Shown here one piece after another: positions 57,801 through 64,000 of a DNA stretch of 64,000 bases; within the stretch, counting starts at the first letter, position 1, and every line of letters begins with the position of its first letter. Source of the DNA: Parasponia andersonii. Taxonomy: Eukaryota; Streptophyta; Magnoliopsida; Rosales; Cannabaceae. Made by a program: the position numbers and the translations under genes. Under the pieces are notes generated by a model. The model saw only the letters and a program-made list of their open reading frames with translations. It was not told the DNA's origin and made no database searches. The DNA is taken from positions 659,463-723,462 of the forward strand of contig JXTB01000017.1 in NCBI GenBank assembly GCA_002914805.1, given 5' to 3'.

Positions 57801-58106
57801 GATTAGCTAGATTCTAACTTATTAGATTCGGGTCAACCTAAAATAGTCCATTACTGACTATGGTTAAAATTTCTAAAATAGTCAATCATTAGAGTCATAT
57901 ATTGGTAGATTATGTTTTTAGAAATTTTAACCATAGTCAATTATTCGGCTATATTATAATTAATTGATTATGAATAATTGAGGCTATATTTCTAATTCGT
58001 AAAGGGAATGAATGGAAAAGAAACGAAAGAAAATAAAAAAAAATAAAAAAATGATATTCCTTTTCCTCATTCTTGTTAATTTAGAGAGAATTTAGAAAAA
58101 AAAAAT
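54824..58106. other. Gene-free AT-rich DNA
   Basis: No coding region was recognised. It contains a perfect 24-bp inverted repeat at 57855-57939, listed separately. Confidence 0.45.
57855..57939. repeat. Perfect 24-bp hairpin with 37-nt loop
   Basis: Left arm 57855-57878 (starts TGACTATGGTTAAAATTTCT) and right arm 57916-57939 (ends TTTAACCATAGTCA) are exact reverse complements. Similarity extends weakly beyond the arms. It could be a remnant of a foldback element or a small-RNA hairpin; there is no evidence of transcription. Confidence 0.7.
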
Positions 58107-59513
58107 TGTATTTCTTCAATTCATCACAATACATGATACAAAACACTTACATATATATTAAAAATGGTTTGAGTAACCATTAGAAGAAAAGAAAAGGAAA
58201 ATAAATAAAAAAAATCCCATAACAATAGGGATATATACATAAATGATAATAATCAATTTCTAAACACTAGTACAACTCATCATGCTAACATCCCCCTTCA
58301 AGTTAGTGCAAAGATATTTTTGATACCCAACTTGTCAAGTGAGCTATAGAAGTTTTTGCTGGAGATTATTTTTGTAAGTATATCAATAAGTTGATCCTCT
58401 AACTTGATAAAGGGAAAATGAACCACTCCTTCAAGATTCTATTTAATAAAATGTCGATCTACTTTAATGTGTTTAATATGATTATGTTGTACAAGGTTAT
58501 GAGAAATTTTAATTTTAATGTTAGCTTTATTATCACAATATAGATTTATTTCTGAGTTGAGAACAAAAGCATCTCTGATAGTAATCTCTTAAGCTAGAGA
58601 AGTTCACAAAGACTCTTGGCCATTCCTCGAAACTCAACTTCAACACTTGACAAAGCTATCACTTTTTGCTTCTTACTTCCATGTAAAGTTACCACCAATA
58701 AAAATAAAGTACCTAGATGTAAATTTTCTATTTGACACATTCCCTACCTAATCAGCATCTGTATAACACTCTAACATCTAAATGGCTATTCTTGGAGAAC
58801 ATAAACCCCCCTCCCTAGAGCAAATTTCAAGTAACAAAATATTCAAACCTCCGTAACCATATGGTCTTCAATAGGACAATGCATAAATTGACTGTCTTCA
58901 TTGACATCATAAGAAATGTTTGGATGAGTATGGGATTGGTAAATCAACCTACCCACCAGTCATTGATACCTCTCTTTATTGGTTGGTACTTGAAAAGAAA
59001 TTCTCCAAGTTTCTGATTCCGAATCATTAGAGTATCAGTCGGTTTGCAGTCAAGCATCCGTACCTCAGTTAGTAGATCTAATACATACTTTTTTTGTGAA
59101 AGAAAGATGCCTTGTCTCAATCTAGCCACTTCAATTCTTAAGAAATACTTAAGTTCACCCAAGTTCATTTCGCAGCTTACAAATTTCTTCTGTAATTATC
59201 ATATCGTTCACATAAATTTTCAATGCAGTTACCTTCCCTTGTCATCGTTTCAAGAAGAGAGTATGATCTGAATTGTTTTATTGAAAACCATACTTTCTCA
59301 TAGCCATGCTAAAGCAGCCAAACCATGCATTATTTTCATCGCAATACATGACACAAAACAATTACATATATATAAAAAAAATGTTCGGTAACCATCAGAA
59401 GAAAAGAAAAGGAAAATAAACTAAAACAATCCTATAACAGTAAGGATATATAGATAAATAAAACAATCAATCCCTAAACACTCTCTATTCCAACTTAAAT
59501 AGTACAACTCACA
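58107..59513 (-). mobile_element. Ty1/copia retrotransposon fossil with short LTRs
   Basis: Two direct repeats of about 185 bp (58107-58290 and about 59326-59513) act as LTRs; on the minus strand they begin TGTTAGCATG and TGTGAGTTG. A polypurine tract (AAGGGGGA on the minus strand) abuts the first. Between them lie minus-strand pol remnants in copia order: reverse transcriptase (region of LGELKYFLRIEVARLRQGIF, 58944-59168), then RNase H (KKQKVIALSSVEVEFRG, about 58610-58690). The element is incomplete, with most of gag-pol missing, and broken several times. The two LTRs differ by many substitutions, so it is old. Confidence 0.8.
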
Positions 59514-60967
59514 CCAATAATTCTAATTGGTAAATAAATAAATAAAAGAGAAGTACTATCTCTTTTCTCGTTGTGTTTGCTTTCGATTATAGATTAGTAA
59601 ACATGAAAATTTCTCGTTTGAAAAAAAGAGACAGTACTTGGATATTTCTTAGCACAGAAGTGCCCTAAGACGCAGAAGACCTAACAAATACGAAAAGTAA
59701 ACTTATCTAGCCGGCCCCCCCACAAAAAAAAAAAAATGTAGACGACCAAATACAATGGAGATGATGGTTTCAAAGTCCTACGTAACACTGACACTCACCT
59801 TAGATTCTCTTTAACACACCCACATGTATGAGCTGTGACCTTTTGTCTTCTTACATGTGCTCTATCATATTATAAATCTTTGACCTTTTTCCCTAATTTT
59901 GAAAGAATCAAAAAGGATACACTGAAAGTTCGGAAAAGGAAAATAATTGTAAGATATTCCCAGCTTATGTCTATGCTGTCTGCTGTGTATTAACATGTAA
60001 CTGTGGATTGTGGCGCACAAGAAATAGAGAAGATAATTATGGGTTGCTAATTAAGTAGCCTGCTTCCATATAAAATAAAAATAAATAAAATAAAAAAGTA
60101 GCCCGCCTTGCTAAAGAGAGCCACATTAATTTGAAATAAGAACAATTCTGCCAACCATGCGACTCTTTCATTTGGACCGTTGATTAGTATTAATACATAC
60201 TATGAGATTCATTATGGGACACACACCAAATTCTAAGTAAACGGTTATAAAATCGTTGTGTCATTATCAGATTTAACTTAAGAAAAGTGTTACGGTCAAA
60301 TGCGACCAATCTCAATTCTCTTACTTGGATAACTCTATATTGAAACCAACGTGACTGAGCCCCACCAAATATAAAGTTGTGTTCGTAATGCATAATACCC
60401 GAAAAATGAGACGAACGTAAAGGAGAAGTTGGAACTCAAACCCCGAGGCACGAAGAGAAATGTAAAGTTTTTTGTTTTGCACAGCTTGCAGGTTGTCCTA
60501 TATTAGATTTTGAATCTTATTTTGTTGGTTTGGAAAGGTCGCCATGAAGTGGCACTATCTGTGTATGGATTTTCAACATTATCAGTGAGGCATTTGAGGG
60601 GGATGAAAGGCCAAATCGCACAAAGACACATTAGGAAAGTGACAATAAGGCAGGGGCCACTGCACTGCACCAATGATCCTAGTTCCGCCAATTTCACGAT
60701 ACAGATCCAGAATCCATCTTATGAGTCCCACATTTTGAAAAGGGTTATTAAAGCGGTGCTTAATTATTCAGTTTCAACTAAGTTTAACTTTCAAGGTGGC
60801 TTTAAGCTTGATGAGAATGAAAAGCTCCTATTCACTGCGTCACTTGAAACTAAGCTGGCAAAGGCATGTTACTGATGTAAATTCCTCAACATCCTTACAC
60901 ATACGGATTTTATCCATCCATGTGTCCAGTTTATTACCCCACCTGCTCTTTTATGGCAATTTGGTCC
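59514..60967. other. Intergenic DNA, no gene recognised
   Basis: It holds a GC-richer open frame of 121 codons at 60510-60875 that resembles no family I know and has no clear gene structure; I do not call it a gene. The rest is AT-rich flank. Confidence 0.4.
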
Positions 60968-61593
60968 TGTCACAGCCCAAAACCCGGCTTTGGGCTAGTG
61001 GCAGAAGGAAAATTTCGCAAAAATGAGAAATTTCTTGATTTATTTGAAAAACGTCTAAAAATTTTAGTTTTTATAAAAACGTCTAAAAATTTTAGATTTC
61101 ATAAAAATAGCCTGTCTTATATAAAATATTTAGAATTCACCCCGCGAACTTCTCTCACAGTTCGTATACACCATTAAACATAGATCGAATAAATACCAAA
61201 AAGAACGTAAATCAAATATAAGTCCAAGCATCATCATCATCCACGTCAAAACAGACATCAGAATAACATACATGAGTTCACAGACAAAAATAGAATATAA
61301 TAATCTTGGTTCAATACTAAAACAAAACCCAAACAGTCTAAACACCATAACAACACGCTTCAAGCATTATCAAGATAACGAACTACAATCCCAATGGCTT
61401 CTTACTCCTCTTGATCTCTAAAGTCGCACTGGACACCACTTAAGGAAGAGAAGAATGGGGTGAACATAAAATGATCAGTAGGAAAAATAGTTACCTCGAT
61501 CGAAAACATTTTAGTGATGGAAAGCTCCTGCATAGTTAGTTTAAATCCAAAATATGCATATATATATATATATATGTGTATATATATATATAT

Positions 61594-61861
61594 GAGCACC
61601 AATCCGGTAGGTATTTTTTTTTACCTATGCATAGGTATCAATTTAGCCAATGAAAATTTAGCATGCACATTTTTTTATTGTAAAAAATAAGAGAGAAAGA
61701 GCATTAATGATGCATGTCTTTTCATGCACTTCATTATAGCCATTGGATCATCATTAGATGGTGATCCAACGGCTAAAATAAAAACCTATTAGATTGGCAA
61801 CTGGATCACCATTAGATGGCGATCCAACGGCTAAAAAAAAATACCTATTAGATTGGCAACC
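61594..61861 (-). mobile_element. (TA)n-inserted MITE-like element, copy E, with duplicated end
   Basis: It starts GAGCACCAATCCGGTAGGTA after a TATATA/TGTG run and ends CTATTAGATTGGCAACC before TATATATATATA. The internal layout matches copy C. The last roughly 60 bp (GGATCA.CATTAGATGG.GATCC to GATTGGCAAC) are present twice in tandem (about 61745-61802 and 61803-61860). It lies inside the gypsy LTR, so it is younger than that element. Confidence 0.85.
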
Positions 61862-62752
61862 TATATATATATAAAGCAGTGTGATCAAAACCATCAATCC
61901 ATATGCACATGACACAAATCAACCCTTACATCGTCTCATTTGTGGAAACCCAGGATGATAGCACTAAGTGTACCTAACAGCCTGCCTGACACTTAAGCCC
62001 ATACTTGGAGGGGACACCCATGTGTCACCTACCAAACCTAGAGGAACAACTGAATTGCCTACACCTGCCAAAAGAGAGGTAATCAGAAGTAATAAAACCC
62101 CGCATGGGTTTATGGACTCAATACTGATGGTGGGGCATGCAGCACTACACTGTAAAACTACGATACTAACACGGTTCTCATGTGAAAATAATCGTGCTCT
62201 GGTTTTTCAATAAAGTAAGTATATTAGGTTTGTATAGAAAAACAGGCAGTATATCGGCCCTATTTTGATATATCCAAAATAATTTACACCCAGAAAATCC
62301 CCAGAGCAATATAGTATATATGTATATCATACTATCACAGTCCATCATATATGTTCAAGAAATTCAAAAAGATCACATTTGTTCTCATATGTTGCAGGAA
62401 ATAAGTTTTATTCAAAAACAGTATAAAACGAAGTAACCGAATCCCTACCTCAGAAGAATAGCGATACCACGCTATTAAATCTTTAAGGTGTCGTTGACGA
62501 TCGTTCGGGGGGTCGAGAACTAATTCCAAGCCCTCGATCATCCTCTTGCGAAAAACAAACTTCTCAACGGAGCTTCAAATCCACAAACGAACCTCTTCAC
62601 TGAATTTTTAGCACGCAAAATAGCTAAGTTAGACATATAACTTGCCCAATTCGGGTCTGGGCCCACATCGGACTAGTGGCACGCAAATTGAGACAAATTT
62701 TAGCCGCTCAATTTTGATTTTCGTGCCAAGCACAAACATAGGCAATGTGTGT

Positions 62753-62770
62753 GTATATATATATATATGT
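62753..62770. repeat. (TA)n / (GT)n microsatellite within the gypsy LTR
   Basis: A short GTGTGTATATATATATATAT run without a MITE inserted. Confidence 0.8.
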
Positions 62771-63393
62771 ATCAAACTTCCCTATTTTCCGAGTACAATC
62801 CAAAAATGATAACAAAAACGTCAACTTAAGCTTAAAATATTCCAAAAATGGCAACTTTTGATTTTCATAGTATGAGGTTAAGATATATATATCTTGACGA
62901 TCTTTGCGATGAGACAAATCCAACGAGCCCAAGAACGCGAGCTGAAACGACCCGAAACGACGTCGGTGACGAAAAACTTCAAACGGCCGAAAATAGCGTT
63001 TTCTGGTGAGCATGTGTCGGCAGCAGTTGGTGACGGCTGGTGGAGGTCCCTGGTGGCACGGCAAGTCGATGCCGGTGGGCTAAAGGGCGGACGACAGCCT
63101 GGGCGATGGTACGACCCTCTTCTTCCCTTCAGAGAGAGAGAAAGAATCGGGTGAGGAAGAGAGGGAGAAGGCGAATGGGAAGATGAACCCACGTGAGTGG
63201 TCATATGGGAATGTGCAAATTTTTAAAAATTTGCACTATAGTCCCCGATTCCTAAACTCTATCAATTCAATCCTCAAAATTAATTGTAATTTAGTCTTTC
63301 CTTAATAAACTTCTGCAAATTAATTCACCCAATATAATACCTGAAAATGGATAAAATTCTAATTCTACCTTCCTAAAAATCCGGGTTTTTATA

Positions 63394-64000
63394 TTCTCCC
63401 TTCCTTAAAAGAATTTCGTCCCGAAATTCAAAATACAAGTCAAGGCTTACATCACAATACGACTTTTGACTAAATGTTAAACAAATGAGAGTACTTCTCG
63501 TACATCTCCATCTCGAATTCCCAAGTAGCCTCGTCTTCTTTGTGATGTTCCCAAAACACCTTTACAAGTGGAGTCTCTCTGTTGCGAAACACCTTCAACT
63601 CTCTAGCCAACAAACGAACAAGCTGCACTTCATAGGACACATCTTCTTGGATCAGTATATGCACGTACTGAACAACATGAGATGGATTTGGCGTGTACTT
63701 CCTCAATATCGACACATGAAACACGTTCTGTCGTGACCTAACTATGCAGGTAGATTCAAGCGGTACACCACTGGTCCAATTCTCTCAGTCATCTCAAAGG
63801 GACCAATATAACTTGGAGCAAGCTTACTCTTAACCCTAAATCTTGTCACACCACGCCTTGGAGTCACTTTCAAGAATACGTAATTACCAGTATCGAACTC
63901 TACCTCTGTGGTGCCCAAGATTCTCACATGCATATTAAGCCAATAATAAATATGTTCTAATTGCATATTAGGCATCTAGAAGTCTTTAATACTAGTTTTG
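63394..64000 (-). mobile_element. Ty3/gypsy fossil: integrase C-terminus and chromodomain-like end of pol
   Basis: Minus-strand coding remnants at 63470-63975 read like the tail of a chromovirus polyprotein. An integrase C-terminal segment contains VFLKVTPRRGVTRF and IGPFEMTERIG. A downstream segment runs from FHVSILRKY to a chromodomain-like PLVKVFWEHHKEDEATWEFE. They lie directly upstream, in element sense, of the LTR at 60968-63393. The element continues past the right edge. The visible part is broken and is treated as a fossil; most of the element is unseen. Confidence 0.85.

Larger units (their letters stand above)
60968..63393 (-). mobile_element. LTR of a Ty3/gypsy (Tekay/Del-type chromovirus) fossil
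   Basis: The left end reads TGTCACAGCCCAAAACCCGG, so on the minus strand the LTR ends ...GGGCTGTGACA. The other end lies at about 63393, where the minus strand reads GGGAGAATATAAAAACCCGG just after a purine-rich tract and the motif TTTCGGGACGAAATTC, all typical of Tekay-type elements. Length is about 2.4 kb, including the nested MITE copy E (61594-61861). By its position downstream of the integrase end it is the 3' LTR. The mate lies outside the window, so age cannot be estimated. Confidence 0.75.

Noticed and set aside
60510-60875. A 121-codon open frame with higher GC than its surroundings
   Set aside because: No recognised domain, no clear leader or splice signals, and it lies between transposon fossils. 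It may be a decayed gene piece, but nothing supports a call.

Overview
The window is nuclear DNA of a flowering plant, almost certainly a eudicot. Its genes are split by many short introns with GT...AG ends, it is very AT-rich, and it is loaded with microsatellites, MITE-like elements, LINE/SINE remnants and LTR-retrotransposon fossils. The encoded proteins belong to plant-type families. Nothing prokaryotic, no CRISPR array and no tRNA or rRNA gene was seen. Single N bases at about 31648 and 42486 show that this is a draft assembly.

Layout. (1) 1-1.6 kb: the 5' end of a minus-strand TMEM50/UPF0220-type membrane-protein gene, cut by the left edge of the window. (2) 1.6-20.2 kb: a gene-free, repeat-rich stretch. 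It holds a tRNA-derived SINE, an L1-type LINE remnant apparently split by two LTR-like blocks, two copies of a (TA)n-inserted MITE-like family, and two abutting TTTGGT-ended elements with a third MITE copy nested in one. (3) 20.7-32.9 kb: a complete plus-strand gene of 20 coding exons for a roughly 1461-residue nuclear protein with two PHD/zinc-knuckle/extended-PHD (PZP, BRPF-like) modules. Its leader has CT repeats, telo-box motifs and two upstream ORFs. (4) 36.3-45 kb: a complete nine-exon plus-strand gene for a 440-residue MYST-family histone acetyltransferase (plant HAM1/HAM2, Esa1/Tip60 type). A MULE-like MITE lies about 60 bp upstream of its ATG. A 1.76-kb solo LTR sits in intron 3 so close to exon 4 that the target-site duplication supplies the splice-acceptor AG. 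(5) 46.6-47.3 kb: an intronless minus-strand gene for a plant-specific protein of unknown function, convergent with the acetyltransferase gene. (6) 47.6-64 kb: another gene-poor stretch with three more copies of the (TA)n MITE-like family, a Ty1/copia fossil, and the 3' end of a Ty3/gypsy chromovirus fossil (LTR plus integrase/chromodomain region) running off the right edge.

Gene relations. The two large genes are both chromatin genes and lie head-to-tail about 4.5 kb apart. One encodes a histone-reader-like PZP protein and the other a MYST acetyltransferase. In animals BRPF proteins with a PZP module scaffold MYST acetyltransferases, so the linkage is suggestive, but a functional tie is only inference.

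The most unusual observations are the six-copy MITE-like family inserted in TA microsatellites and the solo LTR that rebuilt the acceptor region of the acetyltransferase gene. All exon models were read by eye from splice signals, frame continuity and remembered family sequences; no alignment was run.
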